Made by a program: the position numbers and the translations under genes. From CAIRTT01 sp046075665 (GTDB lineage: Bacteria > Armatimonadota > Armatimonadia > Armatimonadales > Armatimonadaceae): 22,433 nucleotides of DNA. Location: contig JBJTQN010000160.1 of the NCBI GenBank assembly GCA_046075665.1, positions 1 through 22,433 of the forward strand. The letters run 5' to 3'. This document shows positions 14,860-22,433 of the stretch, in pieces (position 1 is the first letter of the stretch; each line of letters begins with the position of its first letter). The notes beneath the pieces are model-generated. The model saw nothing but the letters and a program-made list of their open reading frames with translations, was not told where the DNA came from and did no database searches.

Positions 14860-14957
14860 TGGCGGGAGCGCGTGAGAATCGAACTCACTCAGGCTGACTG
14901 AGCCAGCCCGCGCACGGTTTTGAAGACCGGGAGGACCACCAGACCCCATCCGCCCCC
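14860..14957 (-). tRNA. selC: tRNA-Sec (anticodon UCA)
   Basis: A 98-nt tRNA with encoded CCA (14862-14860) and discriminator G. Acceptor: GGGGGCGG (14957-14950) against GCGCTCCC (14871-14864), seven pairs plus a G-G mismatch at position 8. D arm: six pairs, GGGGTC and GGTCCT around a four-base TGGT loop. Anticodon loop CTTCAAA carries TCA at 14923-14921. The long variable arm folds as GGCTGGC-TCA-GTCAGCC. T arm: GTGAG-TTCGATT-CTCAC. The 8-nt acceptor arm, extended D stem with tiny loop and long extra arm are the hallmarks of bacterial tRNA-Sec. It inserts selenocysteine at UGA codons with SelA, SelB and SelD, none of which is in the window. Confidence 0.93.
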
Positions 14958-15062
14958 ACATCCAACAGAGCTATGCTATCGCTTTGCCGACTTGACGGTC
15001 ATATCGGAGATATCCAATTCACCAGTACGTGTCGACACAATCGAGTATGCCTAGTATGTAGC

Positions 15063-15581
15063 CTAACTCTTAGGCGGTTCTGGATACTTCTTCATTAATC
15101 CGCTCCAGACATCTGCAACGATGGGGCACTCTCCAACGTTCTCCATCATTGTCAGGCTGCGAGCACGTACTTTGCGTTCATATAAGTACGGGAAATCCCG
15201 ACAAGCCTGTGGTCGATCTGCATAAATCGAGCACGTATTGTCAGAGCCGAGAAATGGACACGGTCCACCTTTGATGTAAGCATCGCCATCCCGGGTTTCC
15301 GCAACATACCGACAGACGAACTGCTCCGATGTGATTCCAAGTGCGCGTGCACTTCTTCGGACATCCTTTGCCGTGACGGCAATTTCATTGCGCCGGCAAC
15401 AGTTGCCACAGTCAAGACAGTCAATCCGCTCAAATGCGTTATCTGCCATGGATGCAACTTCCTGATCGAGCGCATCATTAGACAGTGGCAGTGCTTCCTT
15501 AATGTATTGTCGGTAGTACTTGTTACGGGTTGCATGTGCACGTGCATCACGGCGTAGGACAATCAAATCAATTTTGGGCAA
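15063..15581 (-). CDS. YkgJ-family cysteine-cluster protein
   Basis: A 172-residue cytosolic protein with the family signature CLDCGNCC near residues 55-62 (C-x2-C-x2-CC), then GGPCPFL near 106 and CSIYADRPQACRDFP near 116-130. These cysteines are thought to bind zinc or an iron-sulfur cluster (UPF0153/CxxCxxCC family); the biochemical role is not established. The start is TTG 15581, with AGGAAG about 10 nt upstream; the first ATG would lie beyond the conserved N-terminal helix. A GCCTAA/TTAGGC hairpin (15061-15075) covers the stop codon but has no T-tract. It lies about 80 nt downstream of the OPX gene on the same strand and may be cotranscribed with it. Confidence 0.85.
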   Translation of the reverse strand: MPKIDLIVLRRDARAHATRNKYYRQYIKEALPLSNDALDQEVASMADNAFERIDCLDCGNCCRRNEIAVTAKDVRRSARALGITSEQFVCRYVAETRDGDAYIKGGPCPFLGSDNTCSIYADRPQACRDFPYLYERKVRARSLTMMENVGECPIVADVWSGLMKKYPEPPKS

Positions 15582-15661
15582 TGTTTACTATCTTCCTGAA
15601 CTACATTCATTGCAACAATATCTGCGCTTGCGTCAGAGCCAGGTTAACTTTACCCGTGAAC

Positions 15662-16834
15662 CTAACGAACTCTGAGTCCGAGGAAGGTAGCTGCCTGCAA
15701 GACAATCCAAAGATTCTGAGCATCAAACCCGCCACCCTTGCGTTTGCTGGGAATGAAGATGAGATCTCCGGGCTCCACTGCCACATTGAGCTTTTGGTTC
15801 CCTTTTTGTAGGACCTGCTCCAAATCGACTGGCATAATCTCAGGCTTCTCAACGCCTGGTTTTTGGCGTACAAGCTGTGCCTTCTTAAGTTCTGCATCAG
15901 GCGATACATTCCCGGCTAGCTGAAGCGCTTCGACAACAGTAAGTGGTCCTTCCTTATCAGGATACTCCTGAAGTCCTGGTTTTGACACAGCACCTGAAAT
16001 CATGAACTGTGCCTTGTTAGGAGGAAGAAACAAGGTATCGCCTGCCTGTAGCTGAACGGGTGCTACCGTTCCGGCAGTGGCTATCGTTGAGAGGTTGACC
16101 GGGATTTGCTGCCCTGCCCGCAAAATCATCGCCTTGGACAGCTGCGCCTTAGTCGTGGCACCACCGGCTGCCACCAAAACTGATAGTACGCTGGCATCTT
16201 TTGGCAGTGGCATCGGACCGGGTTTGGCGACCTCACCAAGGACCTGAATATGCGTTTTGGCTACATCGAGTTCCTGAAACCAAAGTATGTCACCATCAAG
16301 AAGGACATCATTCTCGGTCAAGTCCAGCTGCCCCAGGAGCTTCACCAGATCAATCTTCTTTGGCATCCCATTGCGGAGCAATGTACAGGTGACCCACTCG
16401 GGGCGATCCTGATTGATAACGCCGATCGTACCGATAACATCGATTAGGCGGGAGCCTTCCTTGATCGCAACTTTGCCCTGGTTGCGAGCGGCTCCAATCA
16501 CAATGATGCTGACCTGCGGTGGAGGAAGCTCACGGACACTGACGAGAACTTCAGGGCGCTTCAGCTCTTTACGGACAATCCCGAGAATCTTTTCACGCAG
16601 CTCAGGTGCGGTAAGTCCGGCTACATCAATGTCACCAGAATACGGGTAGGTAATCTTGCCATCACCCCGAACGGTTGCGACGATGGAATATTCATCTTCA
16701 CCCAGGACCTTGATGGTCACTTCATCACCTGGGGCAATTTTGCGCGACTGTGTCTGCGCCAACGCCACAACGGGCATAACACCTGCGAGCACCAACCCTG
16801 CCACAGCACTCTGGACAAATGCACGCCTAACCAT
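15662..16834 (-). CDS. Wza-type polysaccharide export protein (OPX) with SLBB domains
   Basis: About 390 residues from ATG 16834, supported by GAGGG 8 nt upstream; it overlaps the kinase stop by 8 nt. Signal peptide: MVRRAFVQSAVAGLVLAGVM, then PVVALA, likely cleaved before QTQS. There is no lipobox Cys. The polysaccharide-export domain starts at KIAPGDEVTIKV. Three SLBB-like beta-grasp repeats follow, marked by IVIGAARNQGKV, VLGEVAKPGPMPLP and ISGAVSKPGLQEYP. A C-terminal hydrophobic/amphipathic segment (NLWIVLQAATFLGLRV) could form the outer-membrane helix barrel. With the Wzc-like kinase it would form the envelope-spanning export channel of a Wzy-type exopolysaccharide system. Confidence 0.92.
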   Translation of the reverse strand: MVRRAFVQSAVAGLVLAGVMPVVALAQTQSRKIAPGDEVTIKVLGEDEYSIVATVRGDGKITYPYSGDIDVAGLTAPELREKILGIVRKELKRPEVLVSVRELPPPQVSIIVIGAARNQGKVAIKEGSRLIDVIGTIGVINQDRPEWVTCTLLRNGMPKKIDLVKLLGQLDLTENDVLLDGDILWFQELDVAKTHIQVLGEVAKPGPMPLPKDASVLSVLVAAGGATTKAQLSKAMILRAGQQIPVNLSTIATAGTVAPVQLQAGDTLFLPPNKAQFMISGAVSKPGLQEYPDKEGPLTVVEALQLAGNVSPDAELKKAQLVRQKPGVEKPEIMPVDLEQVLQKGNQKLNVAVEPGDLIFIPSKRKGGGFDAQNLWIVLQAATFLGLRVR

Positions 16835-19181
16835 GTGTTGAACCCTCATCCGTGATGGACCCGCTTGTCGAAAGGACATCCGCAACCGTAAACCCACCCG
16901 TAACCGGCGTTCGCGGTGCGCTGTGAGCACCGTTCATCAGTGGCAGCTTACGATACGTCTCATCCCAGTTAGGAAGCGTTGATTCTGCGGATTCGATGGT
17001 TGCCGTTGCCGCACTCTCGCCCACTTGAGGCGCGTATGGTTGAGAGTATGCGTAGTAGCCATAGCCATAGCCGTAGCTGTATCCATAACCATACCCATAG
17101 CCATAGCCACGTTGACCTGTTGGGGCCTTGTTCACGACGGTTCCAAGGACATTGATGCGCGCCTGTCGCAGCATTTCCATGGCCTGCTTCGCATTGGAAC
17201 GACGTGTCTCGCCTGCACCAACGACGAACAAAATACCATCCACTTTACTGGCAAGCAGTGTTGCATCCGCAACCGCAAGCGTTGGAGGCGCATCGTAGAG
17301 GACGATGTCTGCAAGCTCTTGTAGGGCATTAATGACCTGTTGCATCCGATCAGAACCGAGGAGTTCAGCAGGGTTTGGAGGCGTCGAGCCGGCAGGAATG
17401 ATGCGGATTGGTGAGAGCGGTGTTTCCTTAAGGACATCGGCAATCGTAGCTGTACCCAGCAACAAATCCGTAAGACCAGGCTTTTTCTCAACCTTAAAAA
17501 TCTTGTGCTGCTGTGGCCGCCGAAGGTCAGCATCCACAATAATCACCCGCTTGCCGTCGAGTGCCAATGCCATCGCAAGGTTTGCCATTGTTGTTGACTT
17601 ACCTTCACCGGGCACACTTGATGTGACACCCAGACTGCGGATTGGCGCATCGATGCTGGCGAATCCAAGATTGGTTCTCAGACCACGATAGCACTCAACA
17701 ATCGGTGAAAATGCCTTCTGACCAGCAATAAGTCGTAAGCCCTCTTCAGGGATACTCGGTACTGCGCCAAGTGCCGTCAGGCGCAGACTGCGCTGAACAT
17801 CCTCAGGGGAGTTGATACGGTCATCAAGATACTCCTGAAGCAGGGCGAAACAAACAGCAAAGAAAAGTGCCAATAGAACACCAAGACCGATGTTTTGCAG
17901 TTTCTTTGGGCGAATTGGGGCACCGGGCACGGAAGAACGCGAGATGATCTTTGCAGGCTTACGACGGGCTTCCTCACGTAGCTTGAGCTCGGCAATCTTC
18001 GAGTCATACATTTTGAACTCGTTCTGTGCCATTTCAAGCTCGCGCTGAATTCTTCCCATCTCGAGCTGCCAGTTCGGGAAATTCCCGAGTCGGGTTCGCG
18101 CCTTCGTTACATTTCCAGCCAATCGTTGCGATTGCACTTGTAGGCCGCGAATCTGAAAATCGAGATCAGCAATCTTAGACTTTATCGTGGCATATTCCGG
18201 ATTGATGACCGCCGTGCGCACCGCTAGCGTTTGTATGGCCTTTTGAATGCGTCGCTTGAGAATATTCGCCTTGATGTCCAGCTGTACGACGTTGATATTC
18301 GTCGGTTGATACTTCTCAAGCAGGATTGTTCGCTGCATGTCAAGGTCTTCGAGCTGTGTTTTCAGGCCTTGAACCTGGGAATCAGCATCGGGGTTATCGA
18401 CATTCGAGAGGCGCTTTGGTGCAATCTTCAGCTGCTCGGCAAGCAACTCGCGCTGGCTGGTTAAGGTCGCAATCTGATTCTGATTCGCCTGTAACTGCCC
18501 CTCCGCCGCAGTGACATCGGCAAGCTGGAGCTCCTGACCTTTTGTCAGTTCAACCACTTTGTATTGATTCTTAAAGTTGGCGAGGTCCTTCTCAAGCTTT
18601 TCCATCTTGGTGCGCGCTTCACCACCGTTGCGCTCGGCAAACTTTCGGGCTTCAGAAACCTGAGCCAAATCGTTGTCTGCTACTTCGTGAATGTAGTAGT
18701 CCAAGAGGACATTAGGTGCATCACCAACCAGCTTTGGGCTTGAACCCTCTGCATAAACCTCGATAATCTCAGTCTCTTCGACGGGAGCAATAGAAAATGC
18801 AGGCAAGCGACCACCAAGTCGGCGCGCAACTTCCCCTTGAATCTCGCCATCCTGAAGCAGCTGTATCTGCGTCGCGACGGAATAACTCGGAGCAACCGCC
18901 AAAAGTGCTGACAGTGGGTTATCCGTGTTAATGGAGTTAAGGCTAGCGCTTTGACCAGCAACCAACAAACGTGCACGGGATTGGTAAACCGGCGGTGTCA
19001 ACAATGTGACAACGACACTGATCACCAAGATCAAGAGAAACGTCTGAATGAATATTGCACGACGACGACGGAAAACGTCGATGTACTCGCGTACAGAAAC
19101 GGATGCAGTCTGTTCTTCGCTGGTGTTAAACCGGTCTTCCATAGGGCCTTTGGGTGTTGAACCGCCGATACGCTGAACCAT
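16827..19181 (-). CDS. Wzc-type polysaccharide co-polymerase / tyrosine autokinase
   Basis: 784 residues. The Wzz domain has membrane helices near 43-62 and 440-460 enclosing a long coiled-coil periplasmic region (about 180-430). The cytoplasmic BY-kinase domain shows Walker A SVPGEGKSTT near 523-532, Walker A' VIIVDADLRRP near 545-555, and Walker B IVLYDAPP near 625-632. A tyrosine cluster follows at about 690-716 with 12 Tyr in 26 residues. ATP-dependent cyclic phosphorylation of these tyrosines regulates chain length and export. Unlike most relatives, about 65 further residues (to DEGSTHG) follow the cluster. ATG 19181 has GAGGA 6 nt upstream. It is cotranscribed with the OPX gene, which it overlaps by 8 nt. 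Confidence 0.94.
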   Translation of the reverse strand: MVQRIGGSTPKGPMEDRFNTSEEQTASVSVREYIDVFRRRRAIFIQTFLLILVISVVVTLLTPPVYQSRARLLVAGQSASLNSINTDNPLSALLAVAPSYSVATQIQLLQDGEIQGEVARRLGGRLPAFSIAPVEETEIIEVYAEGSSPKLVGDAPNVLLDYYIHEVADNDLAQVSEARKFAERNGGEARTKMEKLEKDLANFKNQYKVVELTKGQELQLADVTAAEGQLQANQNQIATLTSQRELLAEQLKIAPKRLSNVDNPDADSQVQGLKTQLEDLDMQRTILLEKYQPTNINVVQLDIKANILKRRIQKAIQTLAVRTAVINPEYATIKSKIADLDFQIRGLQVQSQRLAGNVTKARTRLGNFPNWQLEMGRIQRELEMAQNEFKMYDSKIAELKLREEARRKPAKIISRSSVPGAPIRPKKLQNIGLGVLLALFFAVCFALLQEYLDDRINSPEDVQRSLRLTALGAVPSIPEEGLRLIAGQKAFSPIVECYRGLRTNLGFASIDAPIRSLGVTSSVPGEGKSTTMANLAMALALDGKRVIIVDADLRRPQQHKIFKVEKKPGLTDLLLGTATIADVLKETPLSPIRIIPAGSTPPNPAELLGSDRMQQVINALQELADIVLYDAPPTLAVADATLLASKVDGILFVVGAGETRRSNAKQAMEMLRQARINVLGTVVNKAPTGQRGYGYGYGYGYSYGYGYGYYAYSQPYAPQVGESAATATIESAESTLPNWDETYRKLPLMNGAHSAPRTPVTGGFTVADVLSTSGSITDEGSTHG
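17034..17112 (-). repeat. Hexanucleotide repeat encoding the Gly-Tyr cluster
   Basis: Imperfect GGNTAY hexamers on the minus strand encode repeated Gly-Tyr dipeptides of the kinase tail. The in-frame 6-bp unit allows gain or loss of tyrosines by slippage without frameshift. Confidence 0.8.
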
Positions 19182-19270
19182 GGAACATCCTCTGTACGCG
19201 CCCCAAGTTACTCCATCTACGGTGCGTCCAGTGTATCGTACCCACGGTTATCTGATGCTTATACATCGCA

Positions 19271-19299
19271 AATATCGCACATCGTTAGGATACTGGCAA
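19271..19299 (-). promoter_or_regulatory. Candidate promoter of the Wzc-Wza unit
   Basis: On the minus strand, TTGCCA (19299-19294) is separated by 17 nt from GATATT (19276-19271), about 90 nt upstream of the kinase start, in the 252-nt gap after the TPR gene. A reasonable sigma-70-like match, unproven. Confidence 0.4.
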
Positions 19300-19433
19300 G
19301 GGCACTTTGTTATGGATTTCGAGTTACTTCGCTCATATTCATCGGCAGTGACCGGTTACCCACACTAATCCTGTTGTTAATCCACGCAATCGGGATACAT
19401 ACGACACAATTGGGAAATTTCTTACACAAACAC

Positions 19434-20456
19434 TTAGTTAAAACGTTGACTTCTTCGCTCAAGCCTTTGCCTCAATGCATGGGCCGTTGCCTTGCGATTG
19501 GCAACCTGCTGTAATGCCTTACCGGCAGATGCCAGATCCCCGGCTTCATGCCGGGCACAAGCCAAGACATAACGCGCTTCATCAGACTGAGGAAACTGCT
19601 TTGTCAAACCCAATAGTAATGGAATAGCATCGTCCGCTCTCCCCGACCCTAGCATCGACTGCCCGAGCGCTATCCCTGCCTGGACCCTCAAAACAGGCTT
19701 GTCGGCATCCTGAATCACCTTTTTCAGCGCCGCTTCGCCTTGCTCGCGCAGCTTTGTGTTGCCGGCAGCGTGTGCAGTCCTTGCAAGTCCTGCCTCAAAA
19801 TGCCAATCTACACCGGCGTCCGCCGAGTCCCCATAGGCCTCCACAACTTCGTAAGCCCCTTCAGTATCTCCAGACTCCCGCAGGATTCTGATAAACACCG
19901 CCATACGCCCACTCGTCGGTTCCATGACGGCTGCTTCAGCTGCGTCAAGTGCCTCCGGGTAGCGCTGCAGCGCAAGTAACGCCTTTGCACGAATGGCATC
20001 CGTTTCAAAAGGAACACTTCTTTTCGCATCGGGAAGACTCGATAGGGCAGTTCGTGGATCTCCAAGCTCAACAAACACACCCGCAGCCATCGTCGCCGCT
20101 GTGCCGACCTTTGAGCCGGCTTCCATGTCAACTGCATCGCGGGCATATCTGAGTGCATCCTCATAAAATCCAGCCTTCAGCGCACACCGTGCAGCCTTTG
20201 CGTATGAATTCGCCCCCATCCCTGCTTTGCCCGCACCCAGATAACTTGCCATCGCCGCTTCAAAGTTCTTGGCATGCTCCTGTCGGTTGGCAAGCTCGGT
20301 AAATGCCTCGGCATTCTTGGGGTCTCGTGTAACCGTTGCGACAAGCTGTGCATCGGTAAGCCGCTGAGGTTCCCGCCACCATATCCACCCAATGGCTCCG
20401 CAAAGCACCGTGGTCGAAACAACCCCGGCAACCACATCGGCTCTTAGCTTAATCAT
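19434..20456 (-). CDS. Membrane-anchored TPR-repeat protein
   Basis: 340 residues. An N-terminal helix (residues 8-27, VVAGVVSTTVLCGAIGWIWW) anchors it, probably facing outward. The rest is helical repeats of tetratricopeptide type, for example AFTELANRQEHAKNFEAAMA and ARYVLACARHEAGDLASAGK. TPR proteins scaffold other proteins; no catalytic motif is present. The ATG is within the ATGA overlap with the stop of the FG-GAP lipoprotein gene, so the two are translationally coupled and probably work together. Its C-terminus is basic (RQRLERRSQRFN). About 250 nt and a candidate promoter separate it from the export genes on the same strand. Confidence 0.85.
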   Translation of the reverse strand: MIKLRADVVAGVVSTTVLCGAIGWIWWREPQRLTDAQLVATVTRDPKNAEAFTELANRQEHAKNFEAAMASYLGAGKAGMGANSYAKAARCALKAGFYEDALRYARDAVDMEAGSKVGTAATMAAGVFVELGDPRTALSSLPDAKRSVPFETDAIRAKALLALQRYPEALDAAEAAVMEPTSGRMAVFIRILRESGDTEGAYEVVEAYGDSADAGVDWHFEAGLARTAHAAGNTKLREQGEAALKKVIQDADKPVLRVQAGIALGQSMLGSGRADDAIPLLLGLTKQFPQSDEARYVLACARHEAGDLASAGKALQQVANRKATAHALRQRLERRSQRFN

Positions 20457-22147
20457 CGTGTGCCCCGACCTTCCATCAGCGTTGGTGATGTGCCAACCTT
20501 TACCGCAAACGTCTCCGAAAGGCCGCCTGACCAGTTAACTCTCACATTCAGCTGTTTCTTACCAGCCGGGAAGGCAATGACAAGGTTTTCAGATGAGGCA
20601 GATAAATACCCGCGGGCGGTCTCGACTTCACGACGTATTCCTCCGGCGATGACAACCGAACCTATCGCCGAGCCTCTTCTCCGTTGAAGATGTAGTGTCG
20701 CCACGCCCCCCGCACTCCGTGAGACATTCTCAAACAGCCGTGCCGGACCTTCCACATCTGTAACCAGGATATCCACATCACCATCGTGGTCAACATCGGA
20801 TGCCGCAAGTCCACGTCCAGTGAGTGGCCGTTGCACGCCGACACCCACACGTTCTGAGACATCCTCAAAAGACCCATCAGCCTTTCCTGCAAGCACAAGG
20901 CACGGCTGACGGTACGTCATACCCGGCTTTATCAAGTCAACATTGCTCTGTAGATGCCCGCTGACCGAAAAGATGTCTGCATGTCCATCCGCGTCAAAGT
21001 CTTCAAACAAGACACCAGCGCTCTGCCTCCGCCGCGTTGGCATGAGCCCACGCATCGGTGCAACATCGATGAAAAATCCATTGCCGCGGTTGCTGTAGAG
21101 AGATGACAGCTGATCAAGCCCGGTCCCAATCACGAGATCCGATTTCGCATCGCCATCGATATCTGCCCAATCCCCTCCATACCGCTGCTGAAAATCGCCT
21201 GTTGCGTCCAGAGGAATTCCTGATTTCGCTCCGAGGTTTACAAAGCGCAGACGGCCATTGTTCTGCAACAGGGATGACCCATCGGAGTCGCTAAGCAACA
21301 GGATGTCTGTATCGCCATCATTATCAAAGTCCTGCGGTGCAATACCCGTGATGCGGCTAGCAGCGCTTTGCAACCCAATACGCCGGCTGATGTCCAGAAA
21401 TGCATTTCGTCCCCGTGGAATAAAGGCGGCGGCGCTCTGTCCTGCGTAGTGAAAGCTGGCACATGCCGTCGGGACACCATCTACAAGACAGGCCTGCGGC
21501 GCCGATGCGCCGAAGCTGACATAACGCCCGGCAATAAGGGCAAGCGAGCGCCCTTTATCGATATGAACCAGTGCGACACTCGTCCACCAGCTGGAGGTAT
21601 CGCTTACGGGGTTGACCCGCGATGCAATCAGTTTCTTTCCAGTGTTCCGCAGGGCAAACAGCCCGGGATGCCCACCAACGACGATGTCCACACGGCCATC
21701 CGCATCTATGTCGCCCGTAGCAACTCCGTGTAAACGGCCACTAAGTGCCGGAGCCCATTCCTGGGAAATATCGGTAAAACCCTTACCAGCATCGTTACGA
21801 TAAATCCGAAGGCCGTCATGATGTACAACGATTGCATCATCAAAGCCATCCCCGTTGAGGTCAGCAAAAGCGCACCCGCTACCAAACGTTTCCTCGATGT
21901 TTTTTGGTTGCTTCTCCAAAATATACGTCGTTGGTGGCAACCCCCACTCAAGTGACCGATCCTCAAACGCGATGCGAGCGGTTTGTTGATTTCTGGTAGA
22001 GCGTTCGCGACCGTAACTACGTCTTGCGGCACCCGTAGGCGATTGTGTTGAATCTCTTGCCATCACCTTCTTGCACCCGGGAGCCAGCAACAAGCCGGCA
22101 CACACGAGTGTTACGGATGTCAAAATCCAATGCGGAGACAGTCTCAT
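20453..22147 (-). CDS. FG-GAP/VCBS-repeat lipoprotein with ASPIC/UnbV domain (CRTAC1-like)
   Basis: 564 residues with a type II signal peptide (lipobox LAPGC at about residue 25). At least six calcium-binding-type loops mark FG-GAP beta-propeller blades: DLNGDGFDD, DIDADGRVD, DFDNDGDTD, DIDGDAKSD, DFDADGHAD and DVDHDGDVD. The C-terminal segment from SAIGSVVIAGGIRREVETARG to the end matches the ASPIC/UnbV domain that commonly follows such propellers. The protein is expected to be an envelope-anchored, calcium-stabilised binding protein; the ligand is unknown. The ATG at 22147 has no clear Shine-Dalgarno. Its TGA overlaps the ATG of the TPR gene by 4 nt. Confidence 0.92.
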   Translation of the reverse strand: MRLSPHWILTSVTLVCAGLLLAPGCKKVMARDSTQSPTGAARRSYGRERSTRNQQTARIAFEDRSLEWGLPPTTYILEKQPKNIEETFGSGCAFADLNGDGFDDAIVVHHDGLRIYRNDAGKGFTDISQEWAPALSGRLHGVATGDIDADGRVDIVVGGHPGLFALRNTGKKLIASRVNPVSDTSSWWTSVALVHIDKGRSLALIAGRYVSFGASAPQACLVDGVPTACASFHYAGQSAAAFIPRGRNAFLDISRRIGLQSAASRITGIAPQDFDNDGDTDILLLSDSDGSSLLQNNGRLRFVNLGAKSGIPLDATGDFQQRYGGDWADIDGDAKSDLVIGTGLDQLSSLYSNRGNGFFIDVAPMRGLMPTRRRQSAGVLFEDFDADGHADIFSVSGHLQSNVDLIKPGMTYRQPCLVLAGKADGSFEDVSERVGVGVQRPLTGRGLAASDVDHDGDVDILVTDVEGPARLFENVSRSAGGVATLHLQRRRGSAIGSVVIAGGIRREVETARGYLSASSENLVIAFPAGKKQLNVRVNWSGGLSETFAVKVGTSPTLMEGRGTR

Positions 22148-22193
22148 ATTCTAGGTATTCGGAAGAATCCTATGGAAAGTAAAGGGTGACAAA

Positions 22194-22222
22194 AAAACCG
22201 GCCAGGTATGCTGGCCGGTTTT
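22194..22222 (-). terminator. Strong rho-independent terminator
   Basis: A perfect 12-bp stem AAAACCGGCCAG / CTGGCCGGTTTT with a 5-nt loop. On the minus strand the T-run extends to seven, so it terminates the gene entering from the right edge and isolates the FG-GAP gene from it. Confidence 0.93.
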
Positions 22223-22238
22223 GATAAGGTGATTTGGA

Positions 22239-22433
22239 CTACTTCGCCTTGTCTTTAATATCCTTTACAGCATTGCCGTAGCTGTCCTTCATCCGCTGAA
22301 CCCACTGATCCGTCCCCCAGGTATCCGGGTTCATTGGGTTATATGGCTTCTTCAGTCCATCTTCGATACGGCGCGCGATTGCCTTAGGATCGAATGCTGG
22401 CATCCCACCGCCGGCAGCACCACCACCACCACC
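22239..22433 (-). CDS. 3' end of an unidentified Gly-rich protein (partial)
   Basis: The last 64 codons of a gene running in from the right edge and ending at TAG 22239-22241, just before a strong terminator. The visible part begins with a poly-glycine stretch (GGGGGAAGGGMP), then AFDPKAIARRIEDGLKKPYN, then MNPDTWGTDQWVQRMKDSYG and a lysine-rich end (KDIKDKAK). The Gly-rich linker followed by a short charged helical domain would fit a small secreted or lipoprotein, but the N-terminus is missing and I recognise no family. Confidence 0.7.
   Translation of the reverse strand, partial: GGGGGAAGGGMPAFDPKAIARRIEDGLKKPYNPMNPDTWGTDQWVQRMKDSYGNAVKDIKDKAK

Noticed and set aside
16835..16930. Extended N-terminus of the OPX protein from a start at 16930
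   Set aside because: It would add about 32 Arg-rich residues in front of a clear signal peptide; ATG 16834 has GAGGG at 8 nt and a natural 8-nt overlap with the kinase gene.

Overview
The window is about 22.4 kb of bacterial chromosome with a mid-range GC content. The best taxonomic hint is a broken prepilin gene (13808-14603). It has a C-terminal H-x9-DG motif and the segment AREKARQTSC followed by a YVQDYDE-type stretch, a style I associate with Armatimonadota (for example Fimbriimonadia) and, less closely, Planctomycetota. That placement is an inference; no ribosomal marker is present.

Layout, left to right. (1) 1-1674: a YhhN-family membrane protein (minus), divergent from an exported NIPSNAP protein (plus) that ends in a clear terminator. 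(2) 1680-2620: a two-gene minus-strand operon, a DUF2178-like membrane protein and a small XRE regulator. It has a near-consensus, probably leaderless promoter flanked by two 11-bp palindromes. The 3' half of the regulator gene is repeated twice downstream with an exact 137-bp period. (3) 2617-5040: an alpha/beta hydrolase (minus) and a family 2 glycosyltransferase (plus). (4) 5041-10994: a copper oxidase region with two modules, each a three-domain multicopper oxidase followed by a SCO-like copper chaperone overlapping it by 14 nt. Between them, on the opposite strand, lies a third oxidase copy that is truncated and carries two nonsense codons. (5) 11000-13344: a minus-strand pair, a DUF5690-type transporter and a zinc dehydrogenase, possibly linked to phosphonate metabolism. 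(6) 13509-14603: a small lipoprotein and the frameshifted prepilin gene. (7) 14860-14957: a selenocysteine tRNA (selC) with UCA anticodon. (8) 15063-19181: a YkgJ-family cysteine-cluster protein and a Wza/Wzc-type exopolysaccharide export pair (OPX protein and tyrosine autokinase). (9) 19434-22147: a lipoprotein with FG-GAP and ASPIC/UnbV domains, translationally coupled to a TPR protein. (10) 22239 to the edge: the 3' end of an unidentified gene behind a strong terminator.

How the parts fit together. The MCO-SCO modules look like copper-oxidase units in which the chaperone metallates its partner enzyme. The Wzc/Wza pair would control and export a surface polysaccharide. The FG-GAP/TPR pair sits upstream of it on the same strand but is separated by about 250 nt containing its own candidate promoter. 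The selC gene implies that the genome makes selenoproteins, although none is visible here.

A recurring oddity is partial 3' copies of genes: the regulator (two copies), the oxidase (one), and possibly the YhhN gene (30 bp visible at the left edge). The most unusual items are this 3'-end repetition, the conserved 14-nt MCO/SCO overlap in signal-peptide-less proteins, and the one-base frameshift exactly at the prepilin processing motif.
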